A stretch of 64,000 nt of DNA from Adiantum capillus-veneris (lineage: Eukaryota > Streptophyta > Polypodiopsida > Polypodiales > Pteridaceae), in contig CM043965.1 of NCBI GenBank assembly GCA_014529385.2, positions 15,068,912 to 15,132,911 of the forward strand. Reading direction: 5' to 3'. Every line of letters begins with the position of its first letter. Position 1 is the first letter of the stretch. This document shows, in pieces, positions 21,500-32,368 of the stretch. Below the pieces are notes generated by a model. That model did not search any database. It saw only the letters and a program-made list of their open reading frames with translations, and was not told the DNA's origin. The position numbers and the translations under genes are program-made.

Positions 21500-23525
21500 A
21501 CCAAGTGTGCATCCACAATCAACATTTCACATGTCCAAATGCAATGTCGGTCAAACATATTTCATAGAGCACATCATCTAGCTCTAGACACATGCAATGC
21601 ATCATATCTTCCACAAAAGCTCGGCCGAAACCACACACCCCAAACAAGTCCAAAACATAGTCATGAGGCTTAGTAAACGTTGCCAGCAACCACCTAACCA
21701 TATAAAAAGTAAATTAGAAACCTAATGCAAACACATATATACCATAAAGTTCACTAGTATCATAATTTAGACTAGTCTTATCGAAAGAACAAAGAAGACC
21801 ACTCTGCCCCACCTCTAAGAATAACACCATCAATCTCAATGGGGAAGACTGCATCATCTATCATGTAGCTACAATCTGCTGGAAACAATCCCCTGCCTCT
21901 CTAGGTGTGCACAGGATGGCCAATACGATACCAAAGACACATGGTAAGATCAAGTACCTGCATAAATAGATAACTCAAAGAATGAATGTCATAGCTACAA
22001 AGTTTTTAGTTAAGAAATTAAACTATGAAACTAAGTTTGTTATCTCACCACCTGTCTAGTGAGTGGATGTCGATATGCCTTCTTGTTCACATGAGGGTCC
22101 ATGTATGTAAGAGCACAAGTCCTACCCTAGTTGCATCTGCAATAAAATCTGCCAAAAACTCACGAGCCACATCCATGCACCCTATCACTAGACCCCTGGA
22201 AAAGGTGTTCCACTTGGGAACACTCATGCCCTCTATAAAAGTGAATGATGACATGTAAGCATATAACCATAGTTAGCTGTAGGTACTACTCCAAAGAAAT
22301 GTTACTTACCCAGTGGGATTGGTCCTAGACCATCCAAAAAGCAAACTTGTAGGAAAATCTGCAAAGATAAGCCTAGCAACCTCACGACAAGGCACACCAT
22401 CTTTGCTATATAGATTTGTATTATGTGTCGCAAAAAAATTGTTGATGCTACAAGAAAACCAAACATGAATCATGTTTAAAATCATAGAATAATGCAAGAA
22501 GAAAATGCAAGTAGGTAAGCATTATGGAAATCTACCTATCAAGGGAAAACTTATCAATTTGTGTTATATCCACAAGCAAAACATCTACAACGGTTTGGTA
22601 ATGGAACCCTGCAAGCATTATCCAAGTTAGCTTTGAATTAGGAAATATGGAAGACATATTTGCTAACAATTTTATTAAAGTTACCAGCAGATCGTATGAT
22701 CGGCCTTCTCTCCCAAGCCTCTTGCCCAAGTGAAGACTCTGCAACAAACAAAGTAGTGTGCACTTATGAGGATGTAGTGGGCCCATTAGAAGAGGGTGCC
22801 ATATGGGGTATAGTGGTTACCAAAGAGGACATGCTGGGCTCCGTAGATGGCACAATGGGAGGCATCAAAGAAGGAGTGGGTAACCTTGATGTGCTTGGAG
22901 TCTCCATTTTCCCTTTACCCTTCTTGAGTACATTGCTTGCTAGTGGAGTACCTTGAGAACCACTCTCAACGGTGTTTTGAGTAACTCCATGAGAAACGGG
23001 AGGGAGAGACTCTTCTTGTGTCTCCTGTAAGTAATCATCAATCTCTTTTTGAAACCCTTCACTCAACAACCATACAACACAATATCACATAAATTAGCAA
23101 TAAAGTAAGACATACAATCTCAAAAGAAAAGAGCCACAAGTGTTTAGGTACTTACTCTCCCATAATCCAAACTCTTGCTTTGGAATAACTCCTAGTGGAT
23201 AATCCAACCACCAAGGACAAACATTGGCTTCCCATGTTTTCAAATTCGTTTCAATCAAAGAGGGAGAGAACATTGTATTCTCATCACGCACATTAATCCA
23301 CTCTCTAGTGAATAATGGGGCTTCATTCAATTCATGTGTCTCAATGCATTGCATAACCCAGCTACAAAATTTTAGGGCATCATCCACTTTGAAAAGCACA
23401 TACATGCAATAATATAATAAATGACATGTATCCAAAAAAAAAAAAACGCCAGAGTCTCCTTTGTATGGAGTACACTTTTTCAAAACAAACCATAAACCCT
23501 GTCTTGGGCTCCCACAAGGGATTTA
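21120..23525. repeat. Pair of about 100 bp direct repeats flanking the unrecognised gene
   Basis: Segments near 21120-21230 and 23430-23525 share CAGAGTCTC, TTTGTATGGAG and TTGGGCT followed by CCACA and GGGAT, in the same orientation, with several mismatches and indels. They bracket the gene at 21500-23483. They do not start with TG and end with CA, so an LTR interpretation is not supported. Confidence 0.4.
21500..23483 (-). CDS. Unrecognised multi-exon gene
   Basis: Minus-strand coding traces separated by intron-like AT-rich gaps: 23380-23160 (LKFCSWVMQCIETHE and CPWWLDYPLGVIPKQE), 23069-22764 (a Ser/Pro/Thr-rich, probably disordered segment), about 22700-22550 (LTWIMLAGFHYQTVVDVLLVD), 22450-22306, 22258-22050 and 21960-21780 (PIEIDGVILRGGAEW). 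Acceptors and donors can be found near several edges, but I could not build one continuous frame. No catalytic motif is recognised. It could be a host gene, a gene relic or part of a large transposon. Confidence 0.3.
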
Positions 23526-23689
23526 AGTGTTTTCAACATTGACATTATACAACATTGACATTGATAGTTCCCTTTGGTATACAACTGGATCTTAGCTTCA
23601 TGCTCACTTGACGGTTGCTAAAAGGAGAGACTAGAGGTTTTCTTTTCTTTCTATCCCTCTTTGGTGTCATTATCTACAAAACATATATT

Positions 23690-24425
23690 ATAATTTTTAG
23701 TTTATATAAGACCAATAATTTGCAATTAGGTACATATTACATAAAGTAGACCAACTACTACTTGAAAAACATACTTTATAATGTAGATTAGAATATATAA
23801 TACTATATGTGGTATACTATAATATGTATTAAGTAGTATATAAAACTATATGTAGTATGCAATATAAATACTATATGTAGTATACAATATATATACTATA
23901 TATAGTGCTTATTTTTTACCTTTTTTATGTAGTATATAGTCCATTTTTTATAATATATTCTATACTATGTATTATACATATTCAATTATATAGTATATAC
24001 TCTACATTACATATACAATATCAACTCTAACGTAGTGCTATATTACATGAAACGTACTCTGTGTTATATATATAATATCTAATCTACGAAGTACTATGTT
24101 ACATACGTAGTACTCTAACATAGTACTATATTACTCTATCATAGAACTATATTATATAATATACTTTTTATACCATATATTTACAATGTACTATATATTC
24201 TATATACTCTATATTATATATATACTATAAGTATTGGAATAAGTATAAATTTATATACTATATAATCTATTTACTACAAGTATAACTTTATATACTACAT
24301 GCTCTATATATTATATACTATATACTCTATATATTATATATACTGTATACTTTATATACTATATAATCTATTTACTATTTACTATATACTATACTCTATA
24401 CTCTATATACTATATATAATATATA
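23690..24425. repeat. AT-rich low-complexity region, left part
   Basis: Almost pure A+T with endless variants of TATATACTA and TAGTATA. The ORF at 24299-24481 is a product of this composition (Tyr/Ile/Leu only) and is not a gene. Confidence 0.85.
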
Positions 24426-24433
24426 CTTCGAGC

Positions 24434-24623
24434 GTGGATGATGGGGGAGCTCTATCTCCCCCTTTCTTTTGCGTTTTTTGATGTGGTTAATCCCAAATAT
24501 GTATCAAGAAAAATCGATTTTAATGCAAATGTAGTAATCAAAAGCAATTCATTAACGCAATCGTTCACAAGCCTTCATCGATTTGACAAAAAAAGGGGGA
24601 GGTAGAGCTCCCCCATCATCCAC
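24434..24623. mobile_element. Small inverted-repeat element with G5/C5 termini
   Basis: It begins GTGGATGATGGGGGAGCTCT (24434) and ends with the inverse complement of the same sequence at 24623; the terminal repeats are about 32 bases. The interior is AT-rich. The next 95 bases (24630-24722) are an inverted copy of its right half, so two related elements sit head to head around the central CGCGCGCG at 24623-24630. Confidence 0.6.
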
Positions 24624-24725
24624 GCGCGCGGATGATGGGGGAGCTCTGCCTCCCCCTTTTTTTGTTGAATCGATGAACCTTGTGAACGATTGCATTAATG
24701 TTGAGCAGTTAATACAAACAAGTAA
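24527..24725. repeat. Long near-perfect palindrome centred at about 24626
   Basis: The left arm (24527-24622) and right arm (24630-24722) pair over about 90 bases, including AATCGATGAA and TTGTGAACGATTGC, with few mismatches. Such a structure can extrude as a cruciform and is prone to deletion. Confidence 0.7.
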
Positions 24726-24765
24726 TGAAATCTCTAATGATAATCAACTAATCTAATGCCAAAAA

Positions 24766-24816
24766 ATGCAAAAAAAAAGGGGGGGGGGGGCTCTGTCCCC
24801 CCCCTTTTTTTTTGCA
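24766..24816. repeat. A8/G12 to C8/T9 hairpin
   Basis: A run of A then G is followed after CTCTGT by runs of C then T and the bases GCAATT, giving a hairpin with a G-rich arm. It repeats the A/G architecture of the neighbouring palindrome. Confidence 0.7.
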
Positions 24817-24881
24817 ATTTTGAGATTATATATATTCATCATCAAGCTATTGACATGATTGCTCGCTGCAAAGCAGTTCGT

Positions 24882-25034
24882 TCTGGCACTTCAAAACAGT
24901 CTGCTCAGAGCCGGTGAATGCAAAAAAAGGGGGGGGGGGGATCCGCGCACGTGCTGATGATGGGGGGGAGCCCCCCCCCCACCCCCCTTTTTTCGTATTC
25001 ACAGGCTCTAAGCGGACTGTTTTGAAGCGCCAGA
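24882..25034. repeat. Inverted repeat with arms of about 57 bp
   Basis: The left arm holds ACTTCAAAACAGTCTGCTC followed by A7 and G10; the right arm is its inverse, with CGGACTGTTTTGAAGCG at its outer end. The loop holds CGCACGTGCTGATGATGGGG, which repeats the GATGATGGGG element of the palindrome upstream. The (GA)n array starts just outside. Confidence 0.7.
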
Positions 25035-25043
25035 CGGCAGTAG

Positions 25044-25143
<100 letters not shown>

Positions 25144-25259
25144 TAGTGCCTATGGTAGCTCGAGCAGGTGGGCAAAGAGCTCCCAGAGAAGAATGCTTCA
25201 ACCCTAAGATAGAGACAATTCACATTATGCACGGACAAAAACTAAACTAACTAAAACCA

Positions 25260-26620
25260 AACACAACTTGAGTAGTCTATACCCATAGATAATACATAAT
25301 ACATTAAGCATATATTACAAACATAGTTATATAATATCAATATATTATATCTTATAGTATATACATTAATATATAAGTATATGTATAGTATATAATATAG
25401 TATACATATATTAGTTAATACATAGTATATATACGTTAATATATAGTTACGTTAAGTATATTAGTATATGTCATATAGAGTTATAAAAAATTAGTATACG
25501 ATATATAAGTATGTATAGTATATAATATAGTATACGTATATTAGTTAATACATAGTATATATACGTTAATATATAGTTACCTTAAGTATATTAGTATATG
25601 TCATATAGAGTTATAAAATATTAGTATATGATATTAATGTTAAATATGATATACAATATATGATATATGATAATATGATATAATTACATAATACATAATA
25701 TGTTAAGTATATATTACCAACATAGTTATTTAATATTAGTATATTATATCTTATAGTATATATAGGTATAACATATATATAATAAGCATACGATATACGT
25801 TTATAATATATAATTATATAAAACGTATAGTTTATATGTTAAGTATATAGTATATAATATATAGATTTATAACATTAGTATAATATATCTTATAGTAAAT
25901 ATACATATAATATATATATAATAAGCGTACGATATACGTTTATAATATATAATTATATAATATGTATAGTTTATATGCTAATAATATAAGTCTAATGTGC
26001 ATAGTCTAATATGGATACTATATACTCTATAATATATTCATGTTATTATATTAAATAAGTATATAAATTAACTATAAGTATATACTATAACTATAAGTAT
26101 AAGTATAGCTATATTTTTATACTATATACTCTATATTATATGCATACTATTACATTAAGCAAGTACATATATAAGTGTATATTATAGGTATAAGTACTAT
26201 GTAGGTATTAGTATAAGTATATAAGTATATCATAACTATAAGTATAACTCTATATATATCATCTACTATACACTCTATATTATGTACATACTATTATATT
26301 ATATATAAGTATATAATATAACTATATACCATATATACGTATAATTATATTACATAACAGAATTTTAAGTATATATTATATCATTATAGTATAACTATAA
26401 ATCAAATGTATAGTATGTGTAGTATATAATATACCAATATAACTATATTATGTTAGTATAGTTCTATATGCTATATATTTAAATCCCATATATTTAAGTA
26501 TAAATATCTAATGTAATTTAACTCTATATACTATATACTTAAATACCATATATTCTGTATATATTATGTCCATTTTAATTTTAAAGTGCTTAATTGGGGA
26601 TATATAAAACTATACTCTAC

Positions 26621-26714
<94 letters not shown>

Positions 26715-26760
26715 AAAAAATTCGTATATTTTATATATACTATGTTCTATTTTTTTAATG
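25260..26760. repeat. AT-rich region with tandem repeats
   Basis: Nearly pure A+T. It contains a two-copy tandem repeat of exactly 130 bp (25381-25510 and 25511-25640, only a few differences) and a second pair about 139 bp apart around AATAAGC(A/G)TACGATATACG (25781 and 25920). No coding content. Confidence 0.8.
26624..26711. repeat. (TA)n microsatellite
   Basis: About 44 TA repeats with one TACATAGATA interruption near 26651. It closes the AT-rich region. Confidence 0.95.
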
Positions 26761-26989
26761 CGCGTATTTGGGGAGATTTTGAAAGCTTGAAAGGTTAACA
26801 TATGGATTTGACGAAATGCTGATTCAAATGTATCTTAATGGCTATGATTGTGCATATCTTAAAGACTGAATATTCCAAATCTATTTAGAACAGTTTTCAA
26901 TAAACGCATTAACTTCTTGCACATGCATGCTTTTACACTTTCTTTGTACCTTACACACATTCTCTTTCTTCTCTTTTCGTCATTTTATT

Positions 26990-29900
26990 TACCTCAAGTA
27001 TTATTCCTCCCTGTCTACATCAAACTTGACAGCTACATCTACAGCTATGCTTTCATGGACGATTAATGGTGCTCAAATGGATTATAGAGTCTCATTACGA
27101 AATGGAGAGCTTCTACTTAGTGAATATTTTCTTTAAAGCTTGTTGCCTCCTTCCATTAAGTATGAAGGCTTGCAAGCAGTCTTTCAGACAGGGAGCTCAG
27201 AGTCTAAGGTCAATGTGTTGCCAAGATGGGATCATGAAGATCAAAAGCATTACCTTCTTGACCATACTTTATCCTCATCTTACCACATTATTCATTCGGA
27301 TGACTTTGTTTATGTGTCGTTGACAGTTTAGAAACAAGTGAAGAAGTCAGTGATTCTTCTATGTTTACTACACCATGTAACAAAAGTTTGACTACATCAC
27401 ATTTAAATGTTGATATTGATGAAGGTACAAACGCAATTGTTCTAGAGACAGTGGAACTAACCAGGTCAGCAGAGCCCTTTCAAGACACACAAGATGGGGT
27501 GGAGCATACAAGGCAAGATACATCAATCATTTCATGGATGAAAGACAAAGGTAAATCGTGTAGGTTGTCTAAACTTTTAGAGATTTGTGGACGTCCCAAA
27601 AAGGTTGATGAGCTCCCAAATTTTTTTAATGGCAATGTCTGTTTTGAGCTTCCTCCACTTCACAACAATAAAAGGATGCTCGGTATGGAGCAGAAGTATG
27701 ATGGTCACCTTTGGTCTCGCCCAACATCGACCAACATGGCCATAGATTGCACTGTGCGTTTGAGTTATTGTCTTGGAAGCCTACAATGTTGCAGAGTGAC
27801 ATGCCCTTTTTACCTTGGTGAAAGGAGATATAGTGATGCCTTCTTTTCATGGACATTTGGACAGACAAACCAGCATGGGCTATCCTGCTAACGAAGATAA
27901 ATCTAAAATAACCTGCCACTATTGGGACAGAACGGTCACTTGTTCAAATGTTTACAAGTGTATGATCTATTTTGTGATGCCAAAGGAAAGAATAATAACA
28001 CGTTTGGTGATCCATCTAGGAGTGCATGACCACAATGTACAACCAAGAACTAGAGGTACAGCTCTTGAAAAGGTGTGCAATCTTGTTCAGACAGTTTTAA
28101 AGATTGAGAAGGGGGGTCCTAGAAAAATACAAATGTTAGTTGTTCGCCAAATTCTATTCCAATCTTTGACTAAAGAAGATGATTTAGAAGCCACTGATTA
28201 CTAAAGCTTAACCATTTTCTTGAGGAAATGATGCCCCTTGTTCAAAATAGGGATTCAAAAGTACTGTGTCAAATGAGAAAGCTGAACAGGGTCAAGTTGT
28301 CAGTGATGGATACGACAATAGACTATTGCTGCAGAAACGGTGTGTTTTTTCATTCTTTCATGGAATCCGTTTTCCAGGCCAGGGTGGGCCTAACGATAAA
28401 TGTTACGTATTCAAAATGTCCACAAAAGGACCTGTTTCTGGAGTTGAACTAGTCAATAGAATGAGGTGAGGAGAGACAGGATATTTGAGTAGTGCTTGGG
28501 TGCACTTTGATCATACTCATCAGATTGAAGGATGGGCAACTATGTCCTGCTCGATTTATGATCCTAGGTACAAGTATGATAGATAACATGTTTTGATATA
28601 AGACAACTTCTATTACTTATTTGTTCTATGTGTACAACATGACAGCATTGCAGGTGATAGCAATATATGAATGTAAAGAAGAAGACGACGATACACACAT
28701 CTTGTTTTGGAGAAATTTAAACACAGTTACGGAGAGGTGTGGGCATGAACAAGCAGACTTTGTTGGATTTATATATGATGGCTAATTGGCTGGCAATACG
28801 AGTTGTATACAATGGAGGATGGAGCGGTCGTGTCTTTTCCATTGGGAGCAGAGTCTACACAAACACACAAAAAAACGTGTCGCTATAGATAAACAAATGC
28901 ATCACATTGAAATTTGTGAAGCATGGCGCTTGGCAAAGACTACAAATGAAGCCTCTCGTATAGCTTCCAGAATACAAGAATGGTGGGTGAAATATGTGAC
29001 AGGGGATAATAAAAAAGGCTTTACAGAGAGAGTTTAATTGGTGGGAGCAACGGATTTCCCATTGGGGAAGCTCTGAATGGAATATCAATCATTTCTTTGG
29101 TTCTTATTAATACATGAAAACAGAGTTTTACATGTTTATGGTTTTAATCGTTTTGTATTTATAGGTCACTAAGAGTTTATGGGAAAAAGCTCAAATTCCG
29201 AGCATAAACTTGTCAGAGAGCATCCATGCTAGTTGGCTGGTAGGTGAAGGTGGTAAACGTAAAATATCACTTTATGATGCGTGTCAGTGACGTTTTGAAT
29301 GCATATATTCAATGTGCAAAAAGATTGGGATACACCACAGGCAGTACATCGGAATGGGTCTTTCCATAGCAGCAATGATGGCCAACTCCAAACGCAGAGA
29401 ATCTCCAAATCCAACTCAGTTTGCGAGTACATTAAAAGGCTTGGTTGCTGGTAGTCCTTTGTATGAGGAGCATGTGATGGAAGGTGACAAAGAGATCGTA
29501 CAACGGAGGAAGAAAACTAGTGCAGTCGGTACAAGCTCACATAAACCTGGATATGTAATGGAAGCAAGACAGCGCAAAACCAGAGGGAGACCACAGAGTA
29601 TACATTTTGATAGAGAGGATAATGAAGAAGTATATGTTGTCACTGACAGTGAAGCCAGAGAGAGCATTCTAGTGCAGCCTCGGGAGAATTCAACAAGGTG
29701 TATTCAAGAAGTCAAAGTTGCCCACGAAGAGTGGGCTTTACGAAGGATGCCAGCCAATTGCATGAGGAAATGTTTTAGAATGGTAGGGGAAAAAAGTTGT
29801 GGTAAGAAATTACAGAGCCGTCAAGTGGAAATGATTGCCCCCTGTTTTTGGTCTGAGAGAACTTTTAAAGACAAGACAATTGCACAATGGATATGGTTCT

Positions 29901-30276
29901 GTAATTATGAAGTAGGTCACACACAAAAAGTACAGAGGCAAGTAAAATTCTCACCTGTCGTTCCTACTTTCTGGCAAGTGGATATTGGAAAAAACTTATC
30001 AAAGGAAGAGAGTGAGAGCTTGGTACAAAGTGGATTTCAATTTGCAGATTTTGCAACATCACTACGACGCATGAACAACACAAATGCTGCTCTTACACAA
30101 GGAAGCTCCAGTAGCAGAAAGCGTAAGTGGAGACATGGTATTTTCAAAGAAGCGCAAAAGAGATTGGAGTCAGTTGCAAGTATGGTTGCAACGTTTTTGG
30201 ACGAGAAACTAGAAAGTGAACAACACATAGTTTTTCGGGTATTGACAAAGAATTGTTATGATGTACACATTAGGTA
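26990..30276 (+). pseudogene. Decayed transposase-like gene with GCM1/FLYWCH-type zinc-finger trace
   Basis: Plus-strand blocks follow one another with frame changes and stops: 27361-27891, then 27890-28200 with ITCHYWDRTVTC, a Cys near 27958 and RLVIHLGVHDHNV, whose Cys and His-x-His spacing resembles the WRKY-GCM1/FLYWCH zinc fingers of Mutator-like transposases and host transcription factors. Next come 28266-28600 (FSFFHGIRFPGQGGP, then WVHFDHTHQIEGW), 28900-29036 (EAWRLAKTTNEASRI) and 29165-29340 (NLSESIHASWLVGEGG). The last ORF, 29312-30277 (321 codons), is basic with RKRKWR near its end. The zinc-finger trace and the layout suggest a transposase, but I could not place the DDE residues. 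No terminal repeats were found. Confidence 0.4.
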
Positions 30277-30279
30277 GAG

Positions 30280-32368
30280 CTTAGTTGCACCTGCGATTTT
30301 CAGAAGAGAGAATCCACACATAAAGCGTTTTTTACATGTAAGCACATGTATTATGTATATGTGCATATTCTAGGGCTTCAACCAAAAGAGCACATGGTTA
30401 TTCATCAACCTGCACTAACTCCCACAGACCTTGCATTTGTATTAGGACAAACCCGCAAGATAAAGCCTGTGATGTAGTGAACCTAAATCTTAGAGAATGT
30501 CATGTAGAGGTATGCAATGAAGGAGATTTCTCTTATGTATTAGATGTGGAGTAGCTTTTCTAAACTAATGAGACTTTATGTGAATTCCTTTTTGTAAGAG
30601 AAGCATGCTTTGTGGTATCTGTCTAAACGATTATACAAACTCAAAACTAGGGCTTTTGAAAACTCGTATATGTTTTTGGTGTATATCGTTAAAAGAGACT
30701 CAAAATCTTTAGCCAAATTGTTGCAAGATGATAGATGTTTTTTGTTGTTTATAATATTCTGATGTCTTTGTTTTGATTTTATTTTTTTTGTCGTTAAAAA
30801 AGGCTCTGAATCTAAAATCAAAAAGCTCGCAAAAATGGTTTTGATTGCAAAAGCTCACAAATAAAACACACTCTCACAAAATAGAAGAAAGGTGAAAAAA
30901 AGTAGACGTTTGAAAAAAGTAAGTGATTTATCATTAATGACCTTGTTTTCAAAGCCTTCAAAGAGAGATTTTGTATCTTCTAACAATGATTTTGTGAAAT
31001 ACAAAATAGAACAAAAGGTACTCCAATACTTTGAGCCCCAAATTTAATGGATTTAATTGTTGAAACCACCTAAATATAGCAGTTCCGACCAAAGTGACTA
31101 AGACATTTAACCGATCACTAAAACAGGACCATCAAGACCCAAGATAGAGGAGACAACAGTACCATACATTTGTATACGTATCAAATGGACTATTCTTTAA
31201 TCCTTAGATTTACAAACAACCCTACTCTAACCATTTTTTGCCCTAATGTCACAAACTAATGTTTAATGGGAATATGCTTCTTGCAAACGAAGTACAAGTA
31301 TTGAACGAAGGTCTTTACACACCCACACATCCACCTTTACTAGGTTATGATCCAACGCCACTAACAAGGATTTTAATCATATTGAACCTTGAATTTTACA
31401 CACCCACATCCACATTAACCACTAGGTTATGACCCTTATGCCACGGAAGTGCATTTTGAGCTTATCATTGAAGAGACTACTAAAGGTTTGCGTGAGTTGA
31501 AATGGCACCAAATCAAGCTCTTAGTAGCTAAGAGTGCCTCAAAGGTAAAGCTTGAAATAAAAACCATGTTTGTGAACAAAGAGTACTTATTTTCCTTGGG
31601 GTTACTTTTACCTCGAAAACCTATGCTTTGGCCTACTTAAGTTCCAAAATGCTTCTTTACCCCTTCATGATAAGAGTATCCTATCCTTTCAAGTATCTTG
31701 TGGTTGTTTGGACATTTTTCCCCATGATCTCATTGTAAATCTTTCAAGGTTTTTCCCGTATTTCTTATATATGGACCTTTGATTGACTTTTTATGTAACA
31801 CCAAGGGTCACAAGCCCCACCTTTTGCTCGGGAGAAGTTGTTCCAAATTGCTGCAAGAACGTCTTTAAAGAAGCCGGCCAATCCATGCAGTAATGACAAG
31901 CAATTCCAATACAAGAACCACAAAATTTTAAGTATGTCTCATTTTAACATTGGTTTTCATATTTATTCACTTGTTTTGAGGCTCAAGGAACTCCAAAAAA
32001 CTAAAGTTGGGAAATCATTAAAATGGTACATAGATGCATAAGTCGACTGCACCACAATGGGCTTGCAGAACTCTTAGCATAGTGAGACTTTTCGTCCCTT
32101 TGCAATCTGCTGCCATACCCTTGTCATGAAATAAACCTAACCTCACTTCATGAATCAATCAGCTTTTGGTGGACATACCGCTTTCTAATACCTTCACACC
32201 AAAAGCATCACAGCAAGACTTGGATGATGTCCATAACATCAATCCCCACATTCTACAACAATGTAGATGCTGTGCTGCCTTTTAGCACACTTTTGTAGTA
32301 ATGTAGTTGCTTTGCTGCCTATAATCCCCACAGATTGTAGTGGTGTATATGCTCTGCTTAGCGCAATT
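30280..32368. other. Intergenic region downstream of TFIIE-alpha
   Basis: No supported gene. It contains the second copy of a 397 bp repeat (30856-31252). The part next to the TFIIE-alpha stop (about 32240-32368) is likely its 3' untranslated region and holds two loose copies of a TGTAG(A/T)TGCT(G/T)TGCTGCC segment. Confidence 0.45.
30856..31252. repeat. 397 bp direct repeat, second copy
   Basis: Matches 16683-17079 in the same orientation, including ATGATTTTGTGAAATACAAA and CACCTAAATATAGCA. Here no H3-like or gene Z coding sequence accompanies it, so it is an isolated copy of the flank. Confidence 0.6.

Noticed and set aside
21120-23525. LTR retrotransposon bracketed by the 100 bp direct repeats
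   Set aside because: The repeats do not begin TG and end CA, and no primer site, polypurine tract or retroelement protein lies between them.
24299-24481. ORF rich in Tyr, Ile and Leu
   Set aside because: Result of the TATATACTA-type low-complexity DNA.
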